64,000 bases of DNA from Amorphophallus konjac (lineage: Eukaryota > Streptophyta > Magnoliopsida > Alismatales > Araceae), in assembly GCA_022559845.1 (NCBI GenBank), contig CM040124.1, positions 67,045,491-67,109,490 on the forward strand, given 5' to 3'. Numbering within the stretch: position 1 is the stretch's first letter; every line of letters begins with the position of its first letter. The translations under genes were made by a program, and so were the position numbers. This document shows, piece by piece, positions 47,059 through 57,943 of this stretch. Under the pieces are notes generated by a model, which did no database searches, was not told where the DNA came from, and saw only the letters and a list, made by a program, of their open reading frames with translations.

Positions 47059-47978
47059 CACGGATCTAAGAAGATCCACACATACACGAATGTATAAGGA
47101 TTACAAAAACACACACTTGAAGTTCAGAGAATATTAAGGGAGAAACACAAAAGAAAGAACTCTGATTTTAGCTCCCCCTGAGTAGGTGATGCAGATTTGA
47201 ATGAAGCTTGAGTCTCCACTTAATTTGGGGTTGATTTGCTTCAGATTGATCTTGAGAAGCTTGAGATGGATGAAGAACTCCTTGCACGAAGTACTGTTCA
47301 CGGAGCTACAGTAGTAGCCTTCTTTCTCCCCTTGATGATTTGGGTTTCTTTGCCCCAAGAGTTATTTTTATACAACTAGGATGGTCAAGGACAGCCCAAG
47401 ACACAGATCCACAATTCCAGGGATGTCTGGAGACTTTAGGGGTTAAAATAACATTGATAGATGCTTCAGCCTCGTGGAGAAAACAAAGTCAATAAAACAG
47501 GCTTTGAAGGGGGCGGTCGACCAGGCATAGGTGGGCGGTTGACTAGAATTTTACAGAGATTGAACCTTTCAACGCTGGAAAATCCGGTCGACCGGCCATG
47601 GGTTGGCGGTCGATCGAACTCTGTAAAATTGCAGAGTTTTGGGTGCTGGTAAATCAGGTCGACCGGACCAGTCTTCCAGGTCGACCGAACTATGGAAATC
47701 CTACAAAAATAGCAAAGTTAAGTCCATGAATCATATCCATATAACAAGATCTTCATGTCCTCATTCAATTCATGCATTTTGGTTTTAATCTGGCTTTGAT
47801 TATGCATTTGGAGATGTTCATTTGAGCTTCATATCCATTCTTACATTTAAGCTTTTAGCATTACACAAAGTGGCCTAGAACACATTCAAAGCTTGCTCGT
47901 GATTGCTTCGACAAGGCACGAGATGAAAACTGAGTTCAATGTTTTGTTATCATCAAAATCACTTGGAGAGACTCAACA
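47059..47978 (-). repeat. Copia B 5' LTR, U3-side part
   Basis: Continues the LTR interrupted at 23324. It carries mutated copies of the 30-nt modules (47515-47544 and two more to about 47688). It ends CTCAACA at 47978, followed by the TSD CCAGC. Confidence 0.92.
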
Positions 47979-48281
47979 CCAGCCACTCTTACGCAACAAT
48001 TGTGCATACAAAATATATAACTTCTTCAAAGTCTTCCAGCGATTGTATAATTGATGCCTATCATTGTTCATTTTGCATGACTTATTAAATTCTACTACCA
48101 TGTAATTCGATGCTTGTGCCTTGAAAGTTCCATTGGAGCACATGTTCCTTTCAAACTGCTCTACCAATAATGAAATTAGCACTCCATCTTGATCATTAGA
48201 CCAGTTGGGTGCCCGACCCTTGCTGCCCCCGCTTGAAAATCCACGTTTCTTGCCATTGTTATCTAGGTACATATAAAACAT
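47979..48281 (-). pseudogene. MYB/SANT-domain protein, first exon (split gene, part 1 of 2)
   Basis: The minus-strand product from 48281 has NWSNDQDGVLISLLVEQFER, then FNKSCKMNNDRHQLYNRWKT and LKKLYILYAQLLRKSGW. This is the helix-turn-helix of the Myb_DNA-bind_3 family (tryptophan-led first helix, HLYNRWKxLKK-type third region). The frame stops at the copia B border and continues at 6903 with GWDES. The five-base target duplication encodes part of the codons at the junction. It is likely ORF1 of a Harbinger element, given the same-strand transposase relic at 4994-5301. A start upstream of 48281 was not excluded. Confidence 0.68.
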
Positions 48282-48995
48282 TTCATAGTTTTTGGAGAAT
48301 TTAAAATTTCTGGGAGAAGAGAAGATTACTAAATAAATGCATAGCCACTACAAAAGGGAAAATGTTTAATGCAAAGGGTTGATTTCATCATGTTTCAGGT
48401 GTCAGCTACCAAATGGTTTTGCTATTTAGTTTTCCTATCTACATAATAGTTTTGCAGTTCAAAAATGTGTACATATATTATTGGGTAAAGTAGTTCTAAA
48501 GTATATTAAAAAATGTGTTCAAAAATGTGTACACATGTTCCTGAAAATATACATTCAAAAATTAATCAAAAGGGGATGAAACCTCTGTGATAACCATCTA
48601 TTTCTGAAACATAATTTCAGGTAGATATTTCTAGTGATCTATTAAAACAACTAGAAGCCATAGTTTTCTAAAACACAGTTTTCAGGTAGACATCATTTCC
48701 TACCTACAATTTTTTCTAGTGATCTGTCAAAACAACCAGAAGTCACAATCCAAACTCAATGCAAGCTACATCCAAGTTGTTGACATTTCTAAAACACATA
48801 AAATGAAAGAACACAAATTTGGCATCTATATATGAAGAAAACTATAGATGGGTAAATATATGAAGAAGGACTACACAACTATCTAATTTATTCTATATGG
48901 GCACTTGAATCTTATTGACATTTTCAAATTTCGATCTTACTGGACTACACATGGGCAATTCAATCTTATTAGACTACGCATTAATCAAATATTCG

Positions 48996-49193
48996 AAAAG
49001 CCCACTTTTAAATGTAATATTAGGTGAATAAGATGCAGTTTTATGGTTAAGTACATCAGAGCTAAGAACTGTAGAGATAAATGCAGTTTTATGGAAAAGC
49101 CCACTTTTAAATGTATTAATATGTGAATAAGATGCAGTTTTATGGTTAAGTGCATCAGAGCTAAGAACTGCATAGATAAATGCAGTTTTATGG
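48996..49193. repeat. Tandem duplication, 99-bp period
   Basis: AAAAGCCCACTTTTAAATGT starts at 48996 and again at 49095, and both copies end ATGCAGTTTTATGG. A few substitutions separate the two. Confidence 0.9.
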
Positions 49194-49701
49194 AAATACG
49201 GATAAATTTTAAATAAGGCTTAACAACAAAACAAGAAGGAAGAAGTGAAATGTAAATACATTTAAATCCGCATAAAGAAATGTAGATAAGTAACTAGTAG
49301 TGTCATCCCACAAAATAAAAAATAAGAAAAATATAAATATGCATAATGAAATCATTCTTACCGGCTAAAGACATGATGAACTTCTTCCTCATCCTTCGCA
49401 CGCTATTTATATGTAGATGGAATGAAGAGGTGTCAGTTTCATAATAATGAGAACAGCTAAGGAGGCACTTTCACAGTTTAAGAAGCCATAAAATAGAAAA
49501 ATGGAAGCAACTTTGTGAAATCGATATCAATGCTTGCCATAATACAGGGACCATGTTAGCTTTTTAACATAAAGAAGCAATAATGTGTTCTTTTATATTT
49601 CAGAACCTTCAGGGGATAAACTCCATTATAACAAATTTATTTTGCTAAATAATAAACAAATCAAAGTATCCACATCTTGTAAAATACATTCTAGAACAAT
49701 A

Positions 49702-49920
49702 GATGCACAAAGAAGTACAATATATAGCATGCTAAGAATGCCTTTTAGCCATTCTACATCCAGAGTGGAGGCATGAGGCACTTATTTCCAAAACGATGGA
49801 TGCACAATGAAGTACAAACTACAACATGCTAAGGATGCCTTTTAGCCATTCTACATTCAGAGTGGAGGCATGAGGCACTTACTTGAGACCTCATGCTAAT
49901 GATGCCTTTTAGCCATTCTA
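49702..49920. repeat. Tandem repeat, 97-bp period, two and a half copies
   Basis: GATGCACAA starts at 49702 and 49799. The shared part CCTTTTAGCCATTCTAC occurs three times, the last in a partial copy at about 49892-49920. Confidence 0.88.
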
Positions 49921-50770
49921 CTACATAACTGTGGTATGTATTTATACATATATGAAAGATGCATTAAATCGACTAAAATAAGCACCACTGTCTGTGGCAT
50001 GAAATCTAGGTATATTAGAGATGTATTTTGAAACAACCTCATGGGTAAATCACAACCCCTTACGACTAAGAAATGAAAACTACATCTTAATTAAACCGCA
50101 TTATATTGGTGTGCATAAACGACCCTTCATATAAACTAAATAGATCATCCAACATGGAAAATAGGGAAAAATCGATTAAACCACATCTAGATGTCACATA
50201 CAAATATATTTTAAACAAGGGGTAAAAGGGGTGGAAAGGACAGCATCACAGAGCAACTGAGAAACTATATTGAGGTAGAAAGGATAGAAGGCCAAACCAA
50301 TGAATGCGTGACTTGTTTGAGGCCACCGATGATACAATTGACGCCGTCGAAGTCACAGGTGACAGAGCTAGCAAAGAAGGAAGCCGCCCAATGTCGTCTC
50401 TGCAGATGCTAGCAACCATCGCTTGGCTTCTTATAGACACATGGAACCCTGCATTTATAGAGAGGTGAAGCGGGAAACCTGTAGCATCGAAAGGATGTAG
50501 GAAGAACCTCGAGAGGGGAAAAAGGCGGTCATCGGAGGAGGAATCGGCATCGTCTCATCTCGTCGGGGTCAGAAGAACTGCAGCCCTAGCTAGGCTTAGT
50601 TATGTAGAGGAGGATGACCTGCATCAGTCCTCCTCGATCCTCTCTCGAAGACTCAGCACAGTGCGAACCCTAGTCGGAGGGCATGCGGAGGGAGGAGCTG
50701 ATGAAGGGGGAAAAATGACACCGCCTACCCTTATCTACATTTTCTTAGCTAGTCATTTTAAAAGGGGATG

Positions 50771-51553
50771 ATCTATTCACCCCCCCTCTAGATCCACCTT
50801 ACACACTTATCGTCCATTTGTCAGTCATAAGGCCTATTTGTCACCCTTTGGTTCAATAGCCGTCGCCTTAGCCTTTTTCTAGTTATGCCTTGGCCGTCGC
50901 GTTAGCCATTTGTCACCACTAGGTGTGTATTCGTTACCACTAAAGTGGTATTTGTCACCCTTACTGCATATTTATCACTCTTACTACATGAGCAGTCGTT
51001 GCCTTCTTTTGTCTCCAGTAGCTGCTTGACTTTGACATGGATCACTATAGCTGACTAGTCTATCCATTGACCTTTGACTTTGACTGGGTCTTCATGACCT
51101 TAGTCAACAGAAAGTTGAGCTTGGCTGGAGTCTTCTTTTACTGGCGTTGACCATGACTAGTCAACACTTACTATTGTTGCATTGACCAAGTCCCTTCGTT
51201 GTTCTTCTGATTGCTGTAGAAACTCTTGATACACTATTCATATTTTTGTCTTCTTGTGAACTTGACTCCTTCTTTCAGCTCCTTCTGCTTTTCATTTGTT
51301 AGCTCCATGATCTATTTTTCACACTTACTAGTGTATTTGTCTACTCTGCAGATCTAGTTGTTGCCATTGAGCTTTGTGTCTGAATGGATGAGGTCGAGGC
51401 AAAATGTTGCCAGGTCGAGGGAGTGTGTAGTAGGATGTTGTTCATATCCTCTCGCATCGGGTCATCTGTTAGCTACTTTGACCTTGTTAGCTTCAATCAC
51501 CAGTTCTGAGCTGAGTGCGTCGATGCACTTCACAGATGCATTGACAGACTTCA
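50771..51553. mobile_element. Unassigned LTR-like fragment
   Basis: Starts near a C run (ATTCACCCCCCCTCTAGATCC at about 50777), as at the ends of the copia LTRs here. It contains repeated TTTGTCACC motifs (50815-50990) and two symmetrical modules, GTTGAC-N8-GTCAAC at about 51156 and GATGCA...GATGCAT at about 51525. No ORF. It is cut by the chromovirus-type LTR at 51554. Confidence 0.35.
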
Positions 51554-51866
51554 TGTAGTGCCCCACAAATTTATAAGTAATTTCTAGATTATTTATAGAA
51601 TTTTCTAGAATTTATAAAGGGCAAATAGAATAGCAAATAAATTAATGATGGGATTATAAGGCCCAATTATGCTAATTAAGCAATCTAGCCTTGATAATTA
51701 TAACCCAATAGGTTTATGGATCATGCCCATTAAGTTTGACCCATATTCTAGAAGGTTATTTAACCGATTCATGAATTATAAGGATAAATACCCCTTATAT
51801 AGATAATTATGTGGATAAACAAACAAAAGAGTTTAAATTTTATTAAATTCTGCGCACAGTGGATGT

Positions 51867-53728
51867 AGCGGTCTATCGTGCGACCGCCACAGTCACATAA
51901 CGCACTAGGCTACGACCGTTACACTCTGTCAGCTCCGTGAATGGGAGAAAAAACAAAAATATTGGAACTTTGGGATCCTTTCTACTAGAGACCTAATTAG
52001 AAGAATGTGTAAGGTTACTAAGGACTCTTAGGGATCAGGTTCTGGTCAACTAAGGACTCTAGAATCCATCTAATCCTTAAACCCTAGCCAAAAACCTATA
52101 AATAGGACCCAGTTCTGAACTGAGCGACACTTACTTTTGGCTCATGGAGAAACAAGATAAGGAGATAGAATCTCGGGTAAGTTCTTTAGAGTATTTTGCT
52201 CTTAATATTTTAGACTAACTACTCTCAAAATTTCATGATAGGAGGTCGAGTATCCAAGGAGTTAGGATCTTCTAAAGTTGCTGGTTTCATCACGCCAACC
52301 CAGGAAACTGTGCAACGGGGTGCTGAAGATCAGGAAATTAGAGAAACTAAACTAGGTAATTAGAGTTAGATGCTTTAGAACTTTTTGTTCCTAATAGTTT
52401 CATCTTCTTACCCTCCAAATTTCACCCCTTTAGGTCAAGAGACTGAGGAGTTAGAGCGACGTGAAGTTGCTGAAAAATCTCAGGAAGGGAAGAACTAGGG
52501 CGTGTCTTGAAGGCCAAATTAGAAGCTTTAAAGCCCAGTTAAGAGGTAGCTCATCTCATGAACGGCAAAAACAATATGTTAGGGATAAAAGTCCTCTGAT
52601 TTTGCTTGATTACATGCACTATAGGTCAAGAATTCCATGTTTAAGTAGGGACATGCATACATGCATATCTTTAGCCTTAATGGAAAATAAAATGGTACTA
52701 TCTTGTTAATTCATTGAAACCTATGCATCTAGATGGCCTTTACTTTGTTATCATGGCTAGAATAGTTGGTTATTGTGATTTTTTTTGCATGGGACATAGT
52801 TCCTTATCTTTTTTGTCAGCAGAAGCTCTGGCGGATTAACGTAGGACCGTCATACGATTTTAACGGTCTTAGGATCAGCCGTCACACCCTCTATTATATT
52901 TCAATTCCTCTGTTGTATCTGACGGACCAAAGTAAGTGCGTTACAATACTGTAACGCCCCCCGATAAACCATCACAGCCTTGTGACGCGGCCATACTAGA
53001 CCGTCAGAGTACTATTTTCTGTCAAATCGAGAGAAGACTGAGGACAGTCAAACTTACTTATAAATAAGCATAGTTATCTAAGTTTTAACCTTATTTCATG
53101 ACTTGGAGTTTACTAATTGATTCATGATAGGAAATTTCATGTTCTAAGCATTTTGGGTTATTTTAAAGCATATGTTAATTTCTTTGCCTAAACTCTATAG
53201 TTGAATTTAAACTATGATTTTAAGTATTGTATTGACGGAGTTTTATCATAGTTTCACATCGTTACACATACTATTCTCTTCTATAGAGTTATTTTCTTTA
53301 AGTACATGGCATATATTTCAGTATATGACCATTAGTTCACACTTTGCACTATAGGAACATATTCTTGAACATGAGGACCTCTCTATTATATATTCCTTCC
53401 AATGGACTAGGAAATCTTGTTTCAAGGCCTCCGTAATTCTCCGCGAGCCTGGGATTCCCACTAGGACGCCGAGTTGGTTGTACCATGAAGGCCTAATTAT
53501 CTATAAAAGCACAAATCGAAGGTTTTAAGTCTTGTTCATATAACGGACCTGCACTAGCCCGTCAGGCACACCTAACGGACCGGTGTTCGACCGTCAGGCT
53601 CATATAACGGTCCAATATATGACCGTCACATTGTTTGAGTCCATATCTATTTTGTCCTGGATTCAGCCCATTGTAACGGCCCAATACTAGAGCGTTATGT
53701 TCATGTAACGGCCCAGTATTAGACCGTC
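51867..53728. repeat. 22-nt hairpin modules, AACGGNC-N8-GACCGTC
   Basis: Units of 22 nt at 51899-51920, 52862-52883, 52921-52942, 52953-52974, 52984-53005, 53542-53563, 53574-53595, 53606-53627, 53675-53696 and 53707-53728. One with 6-bp arms GCGGTC/GACCGC lies at 51868-51887 (20 nt). They are not tandem: gaps range from about 9 bases to several hundred. Confidence 0.92.
52096..52107 (+). promoter_or_regulatory. LTR TATA box
   Basis: CCTATAAATAGG, a strong plant TATA box. It sets the LTR on the plus strand. Confidence 0.65.
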
Positions 53729-54044
53729 ACAGTTCTTGCATATAGTAACCTGAGGTTTGACCAAAGGGTTGATATTCTAAAGTTACTAGATGGAGTATTG
53801 ATGGTCTAGGACTTATCATATTGTCCAAAGAAACTTAATTTAAATTATGAATGATAATAAATGTACCATTATGGTACCGAATTAATTCTATGAGCATAAC
53901 CTTGTTTTAAGTCATTCTTGACCCCGTATTTCTTCATTAAAACGTTCATTATTGATTATTGTTATCATGAACTTATTTACATTCTTGGCCATAATTTTAT
54001 TGCTTAAAACGTGAAAATAGCTTGATTTATAGTTAGCTAATAAA

Positions 54045-54069
54045 TATATATATATATATATATATATAT
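54045..54069. repeat. TA microsatellite
   Basis: Uninterrupted alternation of T and A in an AT-rich surround. Confidence 0.95.
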
Positions 54070-54406
54070 TTTCTTTTCTTTTTGAAAAAGTCCAAAATAA
54101 TATTTATTATTTTTGTGTTTTATTTTCATAATATATATTTAGATATATGTATAGATATGTATATATATTATGTATATAGTTTATTAAGGCCTTAAAATAT
54201 CAAATAAATTTATTATTTTTTCTTCTTTTTTTTCTTTTATTATTTTTATTCTTATTGAACAAATCCTTGGGCTTTTGGCCCATTTCAACATACATTATAT
54301 TTTCTTGTTTTTATTGTTTTGAGTGTTTATTAAATAAGGAAATATCATTATTAAAATCATTTAATTACAGAAAATTAATTATTTTACTCTAAATTAAAAG
54401 TAAGTG

Positions 54407-54489
54407 TGATAAGTGCATATTTATTATTATTTAAAGCCCATAACAAATGTAAATAACATAAATTAAGATGGGAAAATACACACTTATCA
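54407..54489. repeat. 83-bp segment with 9-bp terminal inverted repeats
   Basis: TGATAAGTG at 54407-54415 is the exact complement of CACTTATCA at 54481-54489. It could be a very short non-autonomous element or an LTR reduced by internal deletion. No flanking duplication was identified. Confidence 0.45.
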
Positions 54490-54818
54490 AGGCCCAAGTG
54501 ATGGAGGAGAGGAGGGCTCTAGAAGCCCAGGTGATGGTGCTCCGGTTAAGCCTTAGCGTTGCGGAGCAGAGGCGGAAGGAGAGTTAGGAGCGCTATCAGA
54601 GGGGGCGAGAGTGTGTATCCCATGATTGTCAGTCCGTCTCTTTCTCTATTGGCAGCCTCATAGTCTCCTCAGAAGAGGAGCGCCACGCCGCTGAGGCTGA
54701 GCGAGAGCTGTGAGGTGAGAGGAGTGTTGCCTTGTAGAGCTCCATGAGGTCTCCTAGAGATACCCATCCTAGGGGTGATGACAGAGATGATCAGGAGGGT
54801 GGTGGTGAGAGTTAGAGA
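54490..54818 (+). pseudogene. Coiled-coil coding relic
   Basis: A plus-strand frame with three internal stops reads QVMEERRALEAQVMVLRLSL and later SSEEERHAAEAERELR, a charged coiled coil, then RSPRDTHPRGDDRDDQEGGG. This looks like the degraded C-terminal part of a transposon-encoded protein, but no family is recognised. The stops at 54583, 54710 and 54734 (approximate) exclude function. Confidence 0.4.
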
Positions 54819-55270
54819 GGTATATTTATACAACCACCCCCTCACTCATGATGTACATGACTGTTATTATATGAATGAAATGATTTCTTTTTCTCTCACT
54901 TGTTTTGTTTCTTGTGCGCTCTTTCTCTTATACGCCTATTCTCGCATGACATACTCGACAAAACCCCGCCCCGAAATGAAGGGTCGTGTCTCCCCGTGGC
55001 CACCCTTTTTAATGAGAATCCACCCTCGAATTCAACAATGACGACTTCTAGTCCTCTTTTCTATGTGAATGCCCCCCATTTTTTTCTTTTTTGCACTCAA
55101 AATTACTTACAACATGGCAATGATCAGAAGAACCTTTGGACTGCATAGGGGACAAGTCAACACGTCACACCACCAAATCATTTACACCATGTAAGCGGCA
55201 AAGGACACATTAGAGTGAAAGGAGGGTGTCCCGTCATGAAGACCGATGCTAAAGTCAACATTGACAGCTT
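54819..55270. other. Non-coding stretch
   Basis: Short open frames only; no repeat or motif recognised. Confidence 0.5.
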
Positions 55271-55292
55271 CGAATCAAAGCTTCTCCCCATC

Positions 55293-55303
55293 CTATAAAT
55301 ACC
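55293..55303 (+). promoter_or_regulatory. TATA box of the plant-mobile-domain relic
   Basis: CCTATAAATACC about 90 bases before the ATG at 55386 and followed by CTCCCCC. The spacing is plausible for a plant promoter. Confidence 0.5.
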
Positions 55304-55385
55304 TCCCCCTTTGAGACCTAGGAGTAGTGGGAACTAGTTTGAAGAGTGAAAAGGGGAAAGGATCAAGGATTTCTCAAACTTCAAG

Positions 55386-55881
55386 ATGGAGGGTGAATCT
55401 TCCCACTCCTCAAAGAGAAGTAGATATAGTAGTGGTTTCAAGAGGCCCTCCGATGTCGAAGGGCACCTCAGTGAGAGGACCCAATTGTAGCTGGTAAGTG
55501 GAATCTCCCGTCCTTTTTTGTTTTGTTGTTTTTTGTTGTTTTTTTGTCTCTCTTTTTTTGTGTTTTGTGTTTTTTTCTCTTTTTTCTTTTTTTCCTTCTT
55601 TTTTTTCCAATATACCCCCCTTTTATGTGTGTATTTTGTATGTTGCCTGAACATTTTCTTTCATGTATGCACAGGGTATGATGAGATCACAAATCTCGTG
55701 GGATCTGGTAGTGGCCGCATATCGGGGTCTTCCAGACTTCTAGAGAGCCCATATAGATGCGATGGGGTTCGGGGCTTTTCTACGAATTGAGCCGATTAAG
55801 CTCGACCATGCCCTCATCCAGGCATTGCATGAGAGGTGGGACTCGGTGAGTCGGGCCTTCCTGATGCCCTGGGGATATATT
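55386..55881 (+). pseudogene. Plant mobile domain (PMD) protein, first exons
   Basis: Exon 1 starts ATGGAGGGTGAATC (MEGESSHSSKRSRYSSGFKR) and ends at a GTAAGT donor at about 55494, after an in-frame TAG. A T-rich intron ends TATGCACAG at about 55675. Exon 2 then reads QISWDLVVAAYRGLPDF, a TAG stop, RAHIDAMGFGAFLRI and KLDHALIQALHERWDSVSRA. This is the start of the plant mobile domain (Pfam PF10536), where a G-F-x-x-x-L ... L-D-x-x-L-I-x-A-L-x-x-R-W pattern is expected. The gene is cut by the copia D LTR at 55882. PMD genes occur both in host MAIN/MAIL proteins and inside transposons; the stops suggest a transposon relic. Confidence 0.65.
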
Positions 55882-57943
55882 TGATACGAGAAATATAAAG
55901 TGATCTAGAAGGGGAGGGGATGAATAGATCACTGTTTTCAACCGATTAAAAATTACTGAAGAATGATTCACTTAAAACAAGCAATCTCGGAGTTGAACCC
56001 ACAAAAAACGCAGTGCGGACAATAGCTCGAGTGGATAGAAGGCACACCACAAAATCACCACAGACAATCACACGAGGACCCAGAGGTTTTTAAGGTGGTT
56101 CGGTCAAACCTCCAGTCTGCCTACGCCCACCCCTCACTTCAAATCGAAGTGAGGCTTCCACTAGCACATGCTAGCAAAGCAGACTCAGTCAGCGACAACG
56201 GCTGATTCACAGCTTCACCAGGGGAACACCCTCCCCTCTTCCTCCACACCCGGAGGGAACCCTAAGGATGCCAAGTCCCTAGAAACCAGGACACAAGTTC
56301 CTCTTCCTCCAACCGGAGGGAACACTAGTGATCTGCAGTCACTAGAACCAGAGACCAAGGTCTCTCTTCCTCTGAAGCCCAGAGGGAACACCTCTTCTAC
56401 GAGAGGGAACAATACTACAACCTCTGTTGCAAATGAACTAGAGGGAACACGTCTCTCTCTTCCCCTGAACACCAGGAGGTAACACAGAGAACTTTCAATC
56501 AAGAAGGAAAAAGCAGATAAAAACGAAAACAATAAAGACAGAAGCCAAATTTCAGAAACTGGAAACAATGTAGCTCAAACTGAGCAGCAGCCTTCGGATT
56601 TGATCCGTAAGTCAATACCCATCTTCTGATCACTCTTCTGCTCTTTCTTCTCTCTCAACTGGGTCACTCTAGTTTCTCAGAGAGGCTCTTTCTCGTCTGC
56701 TCTCACTCAAATTTCTTTTCTGTAACCTCAGAGCTCCACCTTTTCGTAGATGGTGAGGCAATTCTTTTATAAGCGATCAGGAGGGTTCATGCAAGGCGTG
56801 TGCTTCCCGCGCTCGATCCAGAACCTTCTTGCCACGTGCCCTTATAGTATTGGTTCCTTGAGTATTGGATCACGTGCAGCCCAGACACTGGGGAATATTC
56901 TTCCTCGGACCACCTTCTTCTTTTTGTTTTTTCTTCTTCTCCTGCAAAGAAATTAAAACCATTAAAACTCAGGGCCACAAAAACTAAAACTGCATGAGGT
57001 ATGTGATAGCCATACGAGATGCACTATACTGAGAACGACACGAGATACACAAGATGACTACATCACGAAATAAAGAGAGAATGACACGAGGTCAGATGAC
57101 TACAGCAACACGGCTAACACTACAAGGAGAACGACACGAAGTCAGATGAGAACAGCACGAGGTGAGAAGGAAATAACACGGAGTAAAATGATAGAAACAC
57201 ATGATCAGAGGAACCTTGGATGAAGATAGAAAGAAGCAACACGAAGACACAAATACAAAACAACATGAAGACACAAAAACAACAACACGAAGACACAAAC
57301 ACAGAAACAACATGAAGACATTAAAACACGACTCGAATACAAAATTGCTCGAACTTACGAACGACTCGAAGACGAGGATGACACGGACTGAAACCAACTT
57401 GAAGACAAAAACAGAATCCTACACGAAGTGTGGTCACAAAGCAAAAAGGACACGGGGTCTAGGAAAAACAACACGAAGATAGAAGACAGGAACGGCTACA
57501 ACGACACGTGATAAAACAGTGAAAGCAGGAAAACAACTCGAGTAACTACAGTAAATGACACGAAAACACAAGAGCAAAAATAAAAAGGATGACTCGAGAT
57601 GAGCAACTAAATACTGAAGAAATGACACGAGGTTCCCAGGAAAATGACTCAAAGTTCATCAGAACAAATCGAGCTGCTTAAGTAACCAGCACGAAGGCAA
57701 TCAACAAACATAGTTGGAACAAACACGACGTACAAAAGGACAACACGAAGTGTAGTAAACACAAACAACACGAAGTATGAAAGGAACAGTACGGACATAC
57801 AAGGTACTACCTCATAGCAGTTTTTCTGTTAATCATGGATATTTCAAATGCATAACATTGCGCAAGATATCTGATTAAAATGACAATATTTAACATAGTG
57901 ATGCTCATCATCAAAACACTAGGGAAGTCACAAAAATCCAACA
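55882..57943 (-). repeat. Copia D 3' LTR
   Basis: 2062 bp, TGATACGAG...TCCAACA. It has the TTTTTAAGGTGGTTCGGTC block near 56087 shared with the other copia LTRs, and a motif array at 56990-57810. The partner LTR is outside the window, so the left border is inferred from the end of PMD homology. Confidence 0.8.
56990..57810 (+). repeat. Dispersed ACACGA(A/G) motif array
   Basis: The heptamer ACACGAA/G or the variant ACTCGA(A/G) occurs more than 30 times in about 800 bases of U3, often as GACACGAGGT or AACACGAAGAC. Unlike the other arrays, no consistent second arm is visible. Confidence 0.82.

Larger units (their letters stand above)
6909..47978 (-). mobile_element. Copia B: SIRE/Maximus-type Ty1/copia element, about 10.5 kb without its insertions
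   Basis: LTRs start TGAAGTCCC and end CTTAACA or CTCAACA in plus orientation. A TSD CCAGC flanks the element. The minus-strand primer binding site (complement of GCTCTGATACCA) is at 22701-22712, and a polypurine tract is at about 8444-8457. In sense order: 5' LTR (47059-47978 plus 22715-23324), gag, zinc knuckle, integrase, RT, RNase H, env-like ORF, 3' LTR (6909-8443). Two later insertions interrupt it: the non-autonomous element at 15727-22535 within gag and copia C at 23325-47058 within the 5' LTR. Gag and pol share one frame except for a shift near 13435. Several in-frame stops make it inactive. Confidence 0.9.
48300..50770. other. AT-rich non-coding DNA upstream of the MYB relic
   Basis: No credible gene. 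Two local duplications are listed separately. 50450-50720 is more GC-rich and could be a 5' leader of the MYB relic on the minus strand, but no terminal inverted repeat of a Harbinger element was found. Confidence 0.4.
51554..54406 (+). mobile_element. Chromovirus-type LTR (plus strand), right end lost
   Basis: Begins TGTAGTGCCCCAC. A TATA box CCTATAAATAGG lies at about 52097, 540 bp inside, the same offset as in the LTR at 60929-63813. The block GGGATTCCCACTAGGACGCC near 53450 matches the equivalent place in that LTR (read from the minus strand). Ten 22-nt modules lie at 51867-53728. The AT-rich end has no matching TG...CA partner before the short inverted repeat at 54407, so the LTR is probably truncated. 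Confidence 0.6.
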
